A stretch of 64,000 bases of DNA from Candidatus Puniceispirillum sp. (GCA_028382965.1 JAOEUK010000002.1:124001-188000), one strand, 5' to 3'; positions 32,567 through 42,208 are shown, counted from the first letter of the stretch. Program-made: numbers and translations. The notes: generated by a model from the letters alone, not told the origin.

Positions 32567-34288
32567 TTAGCTGACTTGCGCATTCAGTAGATTCTGCATA
32601 GAGGCGTTCACTTCACGACTGTAAAGCCGTGCCATTTGCCCAGTAGGTGGTAACGGCTCGTCACAGAAAAAAGATGGTAATTCATCATCAATCTCATCAA
32701 ACCCAGCTGCCTTGTTAAAGGCCGCCTCAAGACGCAATGTCTCAAGACCAATATTTTGGATAAATTCCGGCGTTACTCCTGCATCAAAAGCATCATTAAT
32801 AGCATCAGCAATTAGCTTTAAATTATCATCGGTCACAGACCGACCAAAAACACATAAGCCAAATGAATCCGCCACTGCACTGCTGATCTGCATCCGAAGG
32901 CTCTCAGCTACCAATTCATCAATTGTTTTGTCATCACATTTGAATGATGGGGCATTGCCAACTGTATGATCAGCACCCTGTGCTGTAAGCATCATTGAAA
33001 TGCCTGTTACTTCTATTATGCGAGGATCATAGGCACTTATCGCCTGCTTTTTGATTACCGGCACCCTCGCTACATTAAAGGCTTCACCAACTCGAGCAGT
33101 TCCTGAGGCATATAGCTGACCAAGCTCACTGCCACTGCGAATTTCTTCCAGACAGCATTGCATAAAGCTGATGTCACCAAACTCTCCTTCACCGCCCTCC
33201 ATCAGAACACCAATAGTTGCACCAAGCTCAATACTATCAACCCCAAGATCATTCGCTGTTTCATTTAACCTTGCTACATCATCAGGGTTTTCAAGCCCAC
33301 AATTGGTACCTAGTAAGCCAATAGTCTCATATTCCAATGGTGATACGAGTTCACGCCCAGTGTCATCAACATAAACATTGCTACATTTGATCAGGCAGCC
33401 GGGCATACAAGCATGTGACGTGTCACCTCCACGTCCACCATTTAACTCACGAATATAGTCACCACCCATTTTAAGAGGACCATCTGATGTTGTAGTTAAT
33501 TGCCCTGACGAAAAATTACGAACCGGTAGCGCCCCAAGATGATTAGTCAAATCAGCTACCATTGCCGTTCCAGTTGTTTTCAAACTTTGCACAGCAACCG
33601 ACTCACCAAGCTTCTTTCCATAATCTTTGATCGCACCCATTAATTTTTTTCGATCATTAACAGGAGGCATGCGATCTTTATCGATGACCATCGCCTTAAT
33701 TTTTTTTGAACCCATAACCGCACCAACACCACCGCGTGCAGCAAGCCTTGAAGGCCGATTATCTGTATCAGAAAATGCCACGCCAGCCATCAAGCCAAGA
33801 TATTCACCAACGGGTCCACAAAGGGCTAGTGAAGTTTTTTCACCATAAGCCACATGTAGTTTTTTTGCACAGTCAAAATTGCCAAGCCCAAGATAAGGAG
33901 TTGCATCATCAAAGCAAATTTCACCATCTTTTTTAATGCGGATCACAACCCAATCATCGCATGCCCCATTAAGAGTAATACCAGCAATCAATAGTTGACC
34001 CATAGCAAAGCCAAATGTACCTCCACTATTAGCCTCTTTGATTCCGCCTGTTAACGGACTTTTGCAGCCAACACTTAGACGATTGGCATTGGAAAAATTT
34101 GTCCCAGCAAATGGACCAACAGAGAAAATTAATGGGTTTTCAGGTGCAAATGGCTCAACCCCAGCAATGTTTTTCTCAAGCAGCATTCTTGCTATCAAAT
34201 AGCGTCCAGACTTAGCAATTTCTTGCCCTGACAAATCACGGACAGAGCTTGTTTTGTTACTAAGATCAATATCAATGTGTTTGCGCAT
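32567..34288 (-). CDS. tungsten-type aldehyde:ferredoxin oxidoreductase family protein
   Basis: GPFAGTNFSNANRLSVGCKSPLTGGIKEANSGGTFG, RLAARGGVGAVMGSKKIKAMVI, HACMPGCLIKCSN, ADSFGLCVFG. Confidence 0.88.
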   Translation of the reverse strand: MRKHIDIDLSNKTSSVRDLSGQEIAKSGRYLIARMLLEKNIAGVEPFAPENPLIFSVGPFAGTNFSNANRLSVGCKSPLTGGIKEANSGGTFGFAMGQLLIAGITLNGACDDWVVIRIKKDGEICFDDATPYLGLGNFDCAKKLHVAYGEKTSLALCGPVGEYLGLMAGVAFSDTDNRPSRLAARGGVGAVMGSKKIKAMVIDKDRMPPVNDRKKLMGAIKDYGKKLGESVAVQSLKTTGTAMVADLTNHLGALPVRNFSSGQLTTTSDGPLKMGGDYIRELNGGRGGDTSHACMPGCLIKCSNVYVDDTGRELVSPLEYETIGLLGTNCGLENPDDVARLNETANDLGVDSIELGATIGVLMEGGEGEFGDISFMQCCLEEIRSGSELGQLYASGTARVGEAFNVARVPVIKKQAISAYDPRIIEVTGISMMLTAQGADHTVGNAPSFKCDDKTIDELVAESLRMQISSAVADSFGLCVFGRSVTDDNLKLIADAINDAFDAGVTPEFIQNIGLETLRLEAAFNKAAGFDEIDDELPSFFCDEPLPPTGQMARLYSREVNASMQNLLNAQVS

Positions 34289-34442
34289 GCCATTTCCTAT
34301 CCAGTAATAGCTATCAACTATAATAGGTAATCTAGCATTTAAATCATTTGATTACTAACAATAAAATTTTTGCTAATCGCTCCTAACTAAAAACATTCAG
34401 AGATGATAATAGTGCCATTTCTGCTGCTAAATTCACAGCTGA

Positions 34443-35621
34443 TCAATGAAGGATTTCTGGTAAATTCGTTGCTGGTGGGGTGTTACGGCTGCGGTCACTT
34501 CGTACAATGCCATCGATAATAGTCATTCCAATTCCAGGTAGGTTGCCTTGATAAATGCTTTCTAGCATGTTTTTACCTGGAGCGTGTTGTGCTGTATCCA
34601 TAAGCACAAAATCAGCGCTTCGCCCCACTTCCACAATTCCACAATCCAAATCACGTATTCGTGCCGTATTACCAGTTCCAAAGCAAAAAGCAATTTCTGG
34701 TGGGATATCGCCAAGACTTGAGAGCATGGCAATCATGCGGAGGATCCCCAGTGGCTGTACACCAGAACCTGCAGGCCCATCCGTTCCAAGAATTACCCGC
34801 TCAGCTTGCTTAATTTCAAAGGCGGTTCGCATTGCAAGTAATCCAGCACGCTCATTACCATTGTGAACAATTTCAATGCCGCGGCTACAGCTCTCACATA
34901 GACAGGTAATTTGGTCATCTGGAAGTGCGGTGTGACCGCCATTAATATGCCCGATAATATCAGCATCAGTTTCCAACACTACATCTTTATCAATCAGCCC
35001 TGACCCAGGAATTGATGGCCCCCCTGTGTGAATTGTAGATTGAATGCCATATTTCCGAGCCCATTTGACCATCTGTGCAGCTGTTTTTCCATCCTTAACT
35101 GATCCAAGACCAACCTCGCCAAGCAACGTTACGCCCGCATCGGCGAGTTCTTTGAAATCAGACTCAACCATGCCATTTTCGATAACTGGAGCTCCAGCGA
35201 GCACTTTTACACCTGATGGCCTGAAATTTTCGTACCATCGCTGCGACGCAATCGCCATTGCCTTGAGACCAACAATATCTTTTGGTCGTCCCGGCGCATG
35301 AACCTCACCAGCGGAAATCATGGTTGTCACCCCGCCATGAAGACAGGAGTCAATCCAGTTCAACTGTTGTTGCCGCGGCGTGTAATCACCAATAACAGGA
35401 TGCACATGACTGTCAATCAACCCTGGCGTAAGCGTCACACCGCGAGCATGGATCCGAACTGTCGCATTATCGAGGTCCATGTCCTTAGCGTATCCAATAT
35501 CTGTAATTCTGCCCTCAGTCGCAATCACGCAATCTCCATCAAGTATTGGCGCCTCAAGTTTTCCTGAAAGAATTTGTCCAATATTGGTGATCACAAGTTT
35601 TTTCGAAACCATTCTCTCCAC
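34443..35621 (-). CDS. enamidase-like amidohydrolase
   Basis: TPGLIDSHVHPVIGDYTPRQQ, HGGVTTMISAGEVHAPGRPKDIVGLKA, GEVGLGSVKDGKTAAQMVKWARKYG, HTGGPSIPGSG, HINGGHTALP, GSGVQPLGILR, SRNTPPA; recalled similarity to Eubacterium barkeri enamidase. Confidence 0.75.
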   Translation of the reverse strand: MERMVSKKLVITNIGQILSGKLEAPILDGDCVIATEGRITDIGYAKDMDLDNATVRIHARGVTLTPGLIDSHVHPVIGDYTPRQQQLNWIDSCLHGGVTTMISAGEVHAPGRPKDIVGLKAMAIASQRWYENFRPSGVKVLAGAPVIENGMVESDFKELADAGVTLLGEVGLGSVKDGKTAAQMVKWARKYGIQSTIHTGGPSIPGSGLIDKDVVLETDADIIGHINGGHTALPDDQITCLCESCSRGIEIVHNGNERAGLLAMRTAFEIKQAERVILGTDGPAGSGVQPLGILRMIAMLSSLGDIPPEIAFCFGTGNTARIRDLDCGIVEVGRSADFVLMDTAQHAPGKNMLESIYQGNLPGIGMTIIDGIVRSDRSRNTPPATNLPEILH

Positions 35622-35690
35622 TCCTCATGGCAGTGACTCGCTATCATATCATTAGCAAACAATCTCGCTATTCGGTCAAGCCGTTTGTCC

Positions 35691-36140
35691 TTAAAGCTTA
35701 TCTAACAAGGTCAAAAGCCTCGCAACCTCACGTTCTGTGAGTCGCTCAGTTGTCTCCTTCGTGATGTCTTTTGCCTTTGCAGTTGCTATATCTAATTCTT
35801 TTTTACCATGGTCAGTTAGGGAGATTTGTAAACGGCGCTTGTCCTCATTGTCTTGACGAGACCTTACTAGTCCACGTTGAATAAGCCTGGTAATCACGCC
35901 TTTGGTTGTTGCCGCATCCATCGCCACCAAACGCCCAAGCTTGTTCTGTGACATCTCACCAACTTCACTAAGCCTAGCTAAAATTGAAAATTGCGTAGGT
36001 GTCATTTCTGGCAAATGACGTGAAAAAATCTCGAGATGCCATTGACTTGCAAGTCGAAGTTTATAACCAACTTGCTCATTAAGCTGATATTCGGAGCTTT
36101 GCACTTTGGTAGGTACATGGTTTTGTTTTTGAACGGTCAT
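35691..36140 (-). CDS. MarR-family transcriptional regulator
   Basis: MTPTQFSILARLSEVGEMSQNKLGRLVAMDAATTKGVITRLIQRGLVRSRQDNEDKRRLQISLTDHGKK. Confidence 0.92.
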   Translation of the reverse strand: MTVQKQNHVPTKVQSSEYQLNEQVGYKLRLASQWHLEIFSRHLPEMTPTQFSILARLSEVGEMSQNKLGRLVAMDAATTKGVITRLIQRGLVRSRQDNEDKRRLQISLTDHGKKELDIATAKAKDITKETTERLTEREVARLLTLLDKL

Positions 36141-36194
36141 GACAATAAACTTAAATTACAGTGTTGAAGAAATTTCAGACTAAGAAGCATAACC

Positions 36195-36209
36195 TTAAAC
36201 ATACAGCAT
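36195..36209. repeat. 15-bp direct repeat copy 1 (TTAAACATACAGCAT), putative operator
   Basis: Identical to 36271..36285, in the MarR/AA_synth divergent intergenic region. Confidence 0.6.
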
Positions 36210-36270
36210 TCCGGAAACCTATCTTTAATCCAGACTACAAAATTTATAATCAAAAACTCTTAATACCTAT

Positions 36271-36285
36271 TAAACATACAGCATA
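36271..36285. repeat. 15-bp direct repeat copy 2 (TTAAACATACAGCAT), putative operator
   Basis: Identical to 36195..36209; start-to-start spacing 76 bp. Confidence 0.6.
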
Positions 36286-36372
36286 TCATTTGACAGCAAA
36301 CAAAATTTAATTCTTGATCATAGGCTTTAACAATATCAAAAAATCATCAGCACTGAGATGAAAGGATATCAC

Positions 36373-36960
36373 ATGGGTTTGGCAAAAATTCGAAAAATTG
36401 TAACTGTTGTTGAGGATACGCTTGAAGAAGCGGGGAAAAACATTTCACCACCAACCCGACGTGCTGCTGCAATTGCAGTCATTGAGAATCCCTTTGCCGG
36501 GACCTACAAGCATGATCTTGAAGCGCTGATGGCAATTGGTGAAGAGCTTGGCCGTCTCCTTGGTGATAAATGTGTTTCAGCCTTGGGGATCACCCCACAA
36601 GATGCAGAAAGCTATGGCAAGGCAGCCTTAGTTGGTGAAAATGGTGAACTTGAACATGCCGCAGCCATTCTGCACCCAAGGCTTGGCAAGCCGTTGCGAA
36701 TTGCAGTAGAAAAAGGCGCAGCACTTGTACCATCGAATAAAAAACGTGGGGGTATGGGGCATCCACTTGATGTACCTCTCGGTCATAAAGATGCAGCTTA
36801 TGTCCGGTCTCATTTCGATGGAATGGAAGTTCGCATCAATGATGCACCTCGGGCTAATGAAATTATGGTTGCGATTGCAGTAGCAGACTCAGGTCGACCC
36901 TTACCCCGGGTTGGCGGGTTAACTCATGAAGATGCTGTTGGCGAAGATGGATTACGCTAA
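36373..36960 (+). CDS. AA_synth (amino acid synthesis) family protein
   Basis: ENPFAGTYKHDLEALMAIGEELG, KAALVGENGELEHAAAILHPRLGKPLR, GHKDAAYVRSHFDGMEVRINDAPRANEI. Alternative start 36358. Confidence 0.75.
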   Translation: MGLAKIRKIVTVVEDTLEEAGKNISPPTRRAAAIAVIENPFAGTYKHDLEALMAIGEELGRLLGDKCVSALGITPQDAESYGKAALVGENGELEHAAAILHPRLGKPLRIAVEKGAALVPSNKKRGGMGHPLDVPLGHKDAAYVRSHFDGMEVRINDAPRANEIMVAIAVADSGRPLPRVGGLTHEDAVGEDGLR

Positions 36961-37021
36961 AAAAACATGCTGAAAATGACAACTATGATTAAGGGCGTTA
37001 ATCCCTTTATTCGCCAAAATC

Positions 37022-37477
37022 CTATTTTCCGTTTGCCACTTGAGTAATAATTAATCCAATTAAAAGTACCGAAGCACCAGTGAATTGTAAAAAATTGATT
37101 GGACGGATCGGAGCACCAAAAAACCCAAATTGATCTATCACCAATGACGAAATAATTTGACCAGTCACAGCCATAAGAATAAAGTTAGCAACTCCAATTT
37201 TTCCAGCTAAAACTGTTGCGCTCAACACGTAAAACGCAACCACAAAACCTGCTAAATATTCAATCGGTTGTAATTGCTCATAACTCCCGGCCGCAGGCAT
37301 CCCACGCCCTGCCATGAACGCGACACCAATTGCCAAGATCATTCCCACTCCAAAGACCAAAATGCAGGCATAAATAGGATCACCAAGGGCCTTTCCAGCG
37401 CGACCATTCAAAATTCCAACAAGTGGAATGAAAGAACCAGCAATAAGAGCCCAAATAAAAAACTTTAAATTAATCAT
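37022..37477 (-). CDS. YdcZ-type DMT family transporter
   Basis: 151 aa, about 5 TM segments, PLVGILNGRAGKALGDP, VANFILMAVTGQIISSLVIDQFGFFG. Confidence 0.75.
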   Translation of the reverse strand: MINLKFFIWALIAGSFIPLVGILNGRAGKALGDPIYACILVFGVGMILAIGVAFMAGRGMPAAGSYEQLQPIEYLAGFVVAFYVLSATVLAGKIGVANFILMAVTGQIISSLVIDQFGFFGAPIRPINFLQFTGASVLLIGLIITQVANGK

Positions 37478-37528
37478 CTTTACACCTTTTGAATGTGCTT
37501 TTGATCAAAGGCAGAACTACCAATTTCT

Positions 37529-37852
37529 CTAAGGGTGCGGGCCCCATGGTGACGCATTTAACAATTGATTGTGTTGACTAAGCAAAATTGGCCGAAGGTC
37601 ACCTGCAAAATTCATAAAATCTTTGTCTGAAAAAAGACTATCCCAATGATTGCGCCGGTCAGCATCATCGTCAAATTTCCATAAATGAATAATCTGATGA
37701 AGCCCTCCAGTGTCTGAAACAAAATAGCCCACAAGCTTTTTATCGTAACCACCTTTTTTCAGAGCAGGCCAACCCTTGTTACTATAGGCTTCAATCGCAT
37801 TCTTCATTTTTCCTACTACAACTTGATAGGTACGCAATTCATACAACGCCAT
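37529..37852 (-). CDS. NIPSNAP family protein
   Basis: MALYELRTYQVVVGKMKNAIEAYSNKGWPAL, HLWKFDDDADRRNHWDSLF. Confidence 0.85.
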   Translation of the reverse strand: MALYELRTYQVVVGKMKNAIEAYSNKGWPALKKGGYDKKLVGYFVSDTGGLHQIIHLWKFDDDADRRNHWDSLFSDKDFMNFAGDLRPILLSQHNQLLNASPWGPHP

Positions 37853-37924
37853 TGTGATGCCCTCACTTCTTATTGTTTTTTAAAACCACACTAAAAATTA
37901 GTTCATCAAGAACTAACTGATTAT

Positions 37925-38851
37925 CTAATTTTTTAAACCAGCTTCAGAGAGTGCTCTCTTTAGATAAGTAATTTCAATTTTGCCTAGCTTCTGAAGTGGG
38001 GGTCGGACAATTGCTTTATCCAGCCGGCCAAGAAGTACAAGGCACTCTTTCATACGATTATGCATATCAAGAAACGGTGCACTATAAAAAGCTTGAGCCA
38101 ACGGATAGATTCTATCGTTTACACGACGTGCCGTCGCGAGGTCATTATCCTGCATAGCATTAAAAAGCTTAACTTGTAGATCAGCGATTACGCTACCTGC
38201 ACCTGATAGCAGTCCTGCTGGCTTCATCGCGAGCGAAGCCATTAACCATGAAGAGTGAGTTGATAGAACGTTAACTCTTCGGGGAAGAGATTGAAATGTT
38301 CTTATGTGCCGCTCATGCAACATAGGGTCATTGCACCAGTCCTTAATCGCAACCACACTTGGCACTTGATCAAATATCCTTAGCAGTGTTTCAAACGGAT
38401 AACCAAGACCTGTGCTGGCAGGATATTGAAACAATATCAATGGCAGGTCTGTAGCATCAGCGATTATCTTAAAATGATTAATTGCCATGTCAGGGCACAA
38501 CTGCCCACCCATGCTCATGCTGTTTGGCGGGAACACCAAAAGCGCACTCGCCCCTTCATTAGCTGCCATTTTTGCTACTTTAACCGCCGCATGACTTCCA
38601 TCAGCATAAATTCCATTTATCAATGGCAAACCACCCCCAACCTCTTTTAGAGACTCAGCAAGAAGTAACTGCTGCTCATCAAAGGTAAAGGCATGAATTT
38701 CTGATGCATGGCCGTTGACGGTAATCGCGCTCAGTCCATTTACGTCTGCAACATCACGCAAATGTTTGCGCGACGCAATAGTGTCAATTTGAAAATCTTG
38801 TTTAAATGCCACAAGTGTTGCGGGGATAACCCCTTCAGCTATAAATGCCAA
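37925..38851 (-). CDS. dihydrodipicolinate synthase-family aldolase/lyase
   Basis: TIM-barrel DHDPS pattern; LFQYPASTGLGYP, candidate Schiff-base Lys in VVAIKDW. Confidence 0.8.
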   Translation of the reverse strand: MAFIAEGVIPATLVAFKQDFQIDTIASRKHLRDVADVNGLSAITVNGHASEIHAFTFDEQQLLLAESLKEVGGGLPLINGIYADGSHAAVKVAKMAANEGASALLVFPPNSMSMGGQLCPDMAINHFKIIADATDLPLILFQYPASTGLGYPFETLLRIFDQVPSVVAIKDWCNDPMLHERHIRTFQSLPRRVNVLSTHSSWLMASLAMKPAGLLSGAGSVIADLQVKLFNAMQDNDLATARRVNDRIYPLAQAFYSAPFLDMHNRMKECLVLLGRLDKAIVRPPLQKLGKIEITYLKRALSEAGLKN

Positions 38852-38868
38852 AAAATTCCCCTGTCAAT

Positions 38869-39513
38869 TTAGCTTTCAACAATCGATCCACGCTCAATAA
38901 CGTAGGTTCTATCAATTACATCGGCAACGTGCGCATCATTTGACTCGGCGATGAGTATCGAAACACCTTCTTTTTTAAGAGACGCGAGAATCTCCCCCAT
39001 ACGTTGCGCTAAAACTGGGGCAATTCCCTCTGTTGGTTCGTCGAGCAACAGCAGCGTCTTGCCAACCATTAATGCTCGAGCCAGAGCTACGAGCTTTTGC
39101 TGACCTCCAGAAAGAGACGTTGCTGGCATTTCTTTAAACTTTTCGCATTCAGGAATGATTTTGTAAATCCAGTTTAGTCGATCCATGTAATCTTCTATGC
39201 CAGTTGACCAAACAGGAACCAATATGTTTTGCTCTGAAGTCATTTCAGGAACAAGCCGCCGATCCTCTGGCATATAGCCAAATCCCATATGAGCTCGTTT
39301 ATACCCAGGCAACAAATTAAGCTCCTCCTCTCCAAAGCGAATAGTACCATCCACGATTGGCAGCAGGCCCATAATTGAACGAAGAAACGTTGTTTTACCT
39401 GCCCCATTCCGTCCGATTAATCCAATAATTTCACCCAAATTTATTTCTAACCCAATATCTCTAAGAATTGGGGTGCCATTAATGTCAACATCTAGAGCGT
39501 TTACAGCAAGCAT
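38869..39513 (-). CDS. branched-chain-type ABC transporter ATP-binding protein (LivF-like)
   Basis: GLIGRNGAGKTTFLRSIMG, SLSGGQQKLVALARAL, LLLLDEPTEGI. Confidence 0.9.
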   Translation of the reverse strand: MLAVNALDVDINGTPILRDIGLEINLGEIIGLIGRNGAGKTTFLRSIMGLLPIVDGTIRFGEEELNLLPGYKRAHMGFGYMPEDRRLVPEMTSEQNILVPVWSTGIEDYMDRLNWIYKIIPECEKFKEMPATSLSGGQQKLVALARALMVGKTLLLLDEPTEGIAPVLAQRMGEILASLKKEGVSILIAESNDAHVADVIDRTYVIERGSIVES

Positions 39514-39522
39514 AAGCGAGTC

Positions 39523-40296
39523 CTATTTCTTTTTTTTGTGATGCTCTTTTCCAATTACAAATTCTTGGACTTTTTTATCAGCCAATGCCTTTTTTGGGGG
39601 CATATCGGCAATTATTTCACCTTGGTAAAAAGCCAGCACTCTACTAACGTAACGAGCAACAATTTCCATATCGTGCTCTACAAAAAGGACAGTTACGCCA
39701 TCCTCTTTGAGAGCACCCATAACAATATCCATAAAATCAAATTTTTCCTCAACACTAATGCCACTAGTTGGTTCATCCAGCAATAAAATGCGCGGCTTGC
39801 TAACAACAGCCATCGCGATGTCCAGTAACTTTCTAACACCCTGAGCAAGAGCGCTAACCGTTGTGTCCTTTTGAGCATTTAACTTGTATCGATTTAAAAC
39901 ATTATCAAGTTTTGATCTAAGCTCAGGCGTATCCATCAAACTCAATGCATCCAGCGCTCGGTTGTTTGCAATTGCTAACGCAATCATCAAATTTTCACCA
40001 ACGGTCATTGAATGGAAGACCTGAGAAACCTGAAAAGACCTTGATATCCCAGCATGGGTTATCTTTCGTGTCTCCAAACCAACTAGCTCTTCGCCTTCAA
40101 ACTTTATACTGCCAGCAGTAGGCGGCAAGTAACCGGTAACCATATTAACAAAACATGTTTTACCAGCGCCATTTGCACCAATAATACCAACAATTTCACC
40201 CTTTGAGATATCTACATTGATATCATTTGCCGCAACAACAGCACCAAACTTTTTAACCAAGTCCCGCACTTGAAGTATCGGAGGATTACTTATCAT
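39523..40296 (-). CDS. branched-chain-type ABC transporter ATP-binding protein (LivG-like)
   Basis: GIIGANGAGKTCFVNMVTGYLPPTAG, RILLLDEPTSGIS. Confidence 0.9.
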   Translation of the reverse strand: MISNPPILQVRDLVKKFGAVVAANDINVDISKGEIVGIIGANGAGKTCFVNMVTGYLPPTAGSIKFEGEELVGLETRKITHAGISRSFQVSQVFHSMTVGENLMIALAIANNRALDALSLMDTPELRSKLDNVLNRYKLNAQKDTTVSALAQGVRKLLDIAMAVVSKPRILLLDEPTSGISVEEKFDFMDIVMGALKEDGVTVLFVEHDMEIVARYVSRVLAFYQGEIIADMPPKKALADKKVQEFVIGKEHHKKKK

Positions 40297-41227
40297 TTTT
40301 CTTACCCCCAATTTTTTCAAGAACACTCCAAATTCCGCCAGGAATAAAGAATATTATCGTTAAAAAGGTAGCACCCATTATCAGTTGCCATGCTTGTGGC
40401 GCTAATTCAAATGCATAAGTCCTGAGAACCTCAAAAACTAAAGAGCCAATAAACGGTGCAATAACATTGCCCGGACCGGAGAGGATTGTGATAAATACCA
40501 ATTCACCAGAAACTGTCCAGTTGATCATCGACTCAGGGTCAACTTGTCCCAACGACATCGCCATCAATGCCCCAGCGCCACCTGCTAAAATAGCAGATAT
40601 CGAATATTTAAGATGAATTGCATGCGCAACCGAGAACCCGAGGTATTCCACTCGTATTTCGTTGTCTCGAATTGCTGTTGTAAGCTTACCAAAGGTTGTT
40701 TTTAGATAATAATTCACTAGAATTGCCGCAACCATGCCAACAAGCGTTATGATCACAAAAAGAGGGTATTTTGTCTCTGGAGAAACTCCCAAGATAGTTG
40801 ACATAGAGATGGCAAAACCATCTGTTGAACCCAACGCCTCAGTTTTTACTACAATTCCAAAAAGCACCATAGATATTGCAGTATTAAGCATTGCAAAGAA
40901 AATATTTCTGTAATTGCGCATAATGAATCCAACCAAAAAACCTGCTGTACCAGCGACCAGTGCACCCGCAATCAACCTCAAAAACACATCTGTAACGCCC
41001 AATTTTATATCAAGAATCGCTACCGCATAGGCACCCAAGCCAAAGTAAAAGGCATGACCAAAAGACACTAACCCAGTGCGCCACAACACCATCAGGCCAA
41101 GGATGGCCAAAGCGCGCGAAAACCCAAACATAAACTGGTTAACAATCCAGTTTGGCGCAAAAGCGCCACCAAGAATAAGCAGCAAACCCGCAACTAATAA
41201 AAATTTTGAGGTTTTATCATTAAACAT
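40286..41227 (-). CDS. branched-chain-type ABC transporter permease (LivM-like)
   Basis: Multiple TMs, RTGLVSFGHAFYFGLGAYAVAIL; start taken at MFNDKTSKF. Confidence 0.88.
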   Translation of the reverse strand: MFNDKTSKFLLVAGLLLILGGAFAPNWIVNQFMFGFSRALAILGLMVLWRTGLVSFGHAFYFGLGAYAVAILDIKLGVTDVFLRLIAGALVAGTAGFLVGFIMRNYRNIFFAMLNTAISMVLFGIVVKTEALGSTDGFAISMSTILGVSPETKYPLFVIITLVGMVAAILVNYYLKTTFGKLTTAIRDNEIRVEYLGFSVAHAIHLKYSISAILAGGAGALMAMSLGQVDPESMINWTVSGELVFITILSGPGNVIAPFIGSLVFEVLRTYAFELAPQAWQLIMGATFLTIIFFIPGGIWSVLEKIGGKKNDK

Positions 41228-41228
41228 C

Positions 41229-42125
41229 TTATATTTTCCTCGGCTTAGCTGGGGCAAACAGCCCCTCTGGCCTGAACACCAAGACAACAGCCATAACGGC
41301 GAAAACAACAAAAAGTTCGACTTGTGGTAACTCATGGACAGCTACTGCTCGGAGTAAACCGATGATTAGCGATCCAATTGCAGCGCCGGCTATAGAGCCC
41401 ATACCTCCGACAACAACAACGGCAAAAGACAATACAATCACTTCAGTTCCAAGGCCGGGTGCTACTGATATAGTCGGGGCGATGTAAGCACCGCCAAGCC
41501 CCCCAAGAATTGCCCCACCAATGAATGTCAAGGTGTAGACTAATGGCACATTGATGCCCATAGAAATGCCCATTTCACGGTCAAAAATTACCGCTTTCAA
41601 AATAGTGCCCCATTTCGTTTTATTGAGGAGCCACCAACATCCAATAGCTACTAAAGTTGCAACACCAATAAGTGTTAGACCATAAACGTCACGCGTAATG
41701 CCGCCTATTTCAACAGCAGCTAAGAGAGCCATTGGCTGGTATGCAAAGTATGGATCCGTCCCAAAAGCTATTAAGATTATATCTTCCAAGACTAAAAAGA
41801 GACCAAAGGTAGCAAGAACAATCAACACTTCGTCCCGTTGGTACATATACTTTAATATACCCTGCTCAATTATAAAGCCTAGCACTACACCAACAACAAC
41901 TGCAGCAGCAATTATGATTAAAAATCCGAGCGCATCAGGCATACCCATATCTGAAAATTTACCAATGAAAAATGCAGCGGTATAAGCACCCCAAGCATAG
42001 AAGCTTCCATGTGCAACATTAAGAATCTTCATAACGCCAAAAATAATGGTAAGCCCTGCCGAAACGATAAATAAATATGACGAGAACTGCAGTCCATCCA
42101 AAAGAATGGTCAGGAAGGTATCCAT
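41229..42125 (-). CDS. branched-chain-type ABC transporter permease (LivH-like)
   Basis: GLTIIFGVMKILNVAHGSFYAWGAY, VVVVGGMGSIAGAAIGSLIIG. Confidence 0.9.
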   Translation of the reverse strand: MDTFLTILLDGLQFSSYLFIVSAGLTIIFGVMKILNVAHGSFYAWGAYTAAFFIGKFSDMGMPDALGFLIIIAAAVVVGVVLGFIIEQGILKYMYQRDEVLIVLATFGLFLVLEDIILIAFGTDPYFAYQPMALLAAVEIGGITRDVYGLTLIGVATLVAIGCWWLLNKTKWGTILKAVIFDREMGISMGINVPLVYTLTFIGGAILGGLGGAYIAPTISVAPGLGTEVIVLSFAVVVVGGMGSIAGAAIGSLIIGLLRAVAVHELPQVELFVVFAVMAVVLVFRPEGLFAPAKPRKI

Positions 42126-42208
42126 AAAAGCCTCCAAAAAGAGTTCAAAGTGATTAATGTAAAAAGTTGTCAGCGGCTAAAATCTGCCGCTAACAAATCA
42201 TTAATTGG

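Noticed and set aside
37925-38851. Annotation as dapA for lysine biosynthesis
   Set aside because: Context is a catabolic/transport locus and the sequence looks like the broader DHDPS/NAL family.
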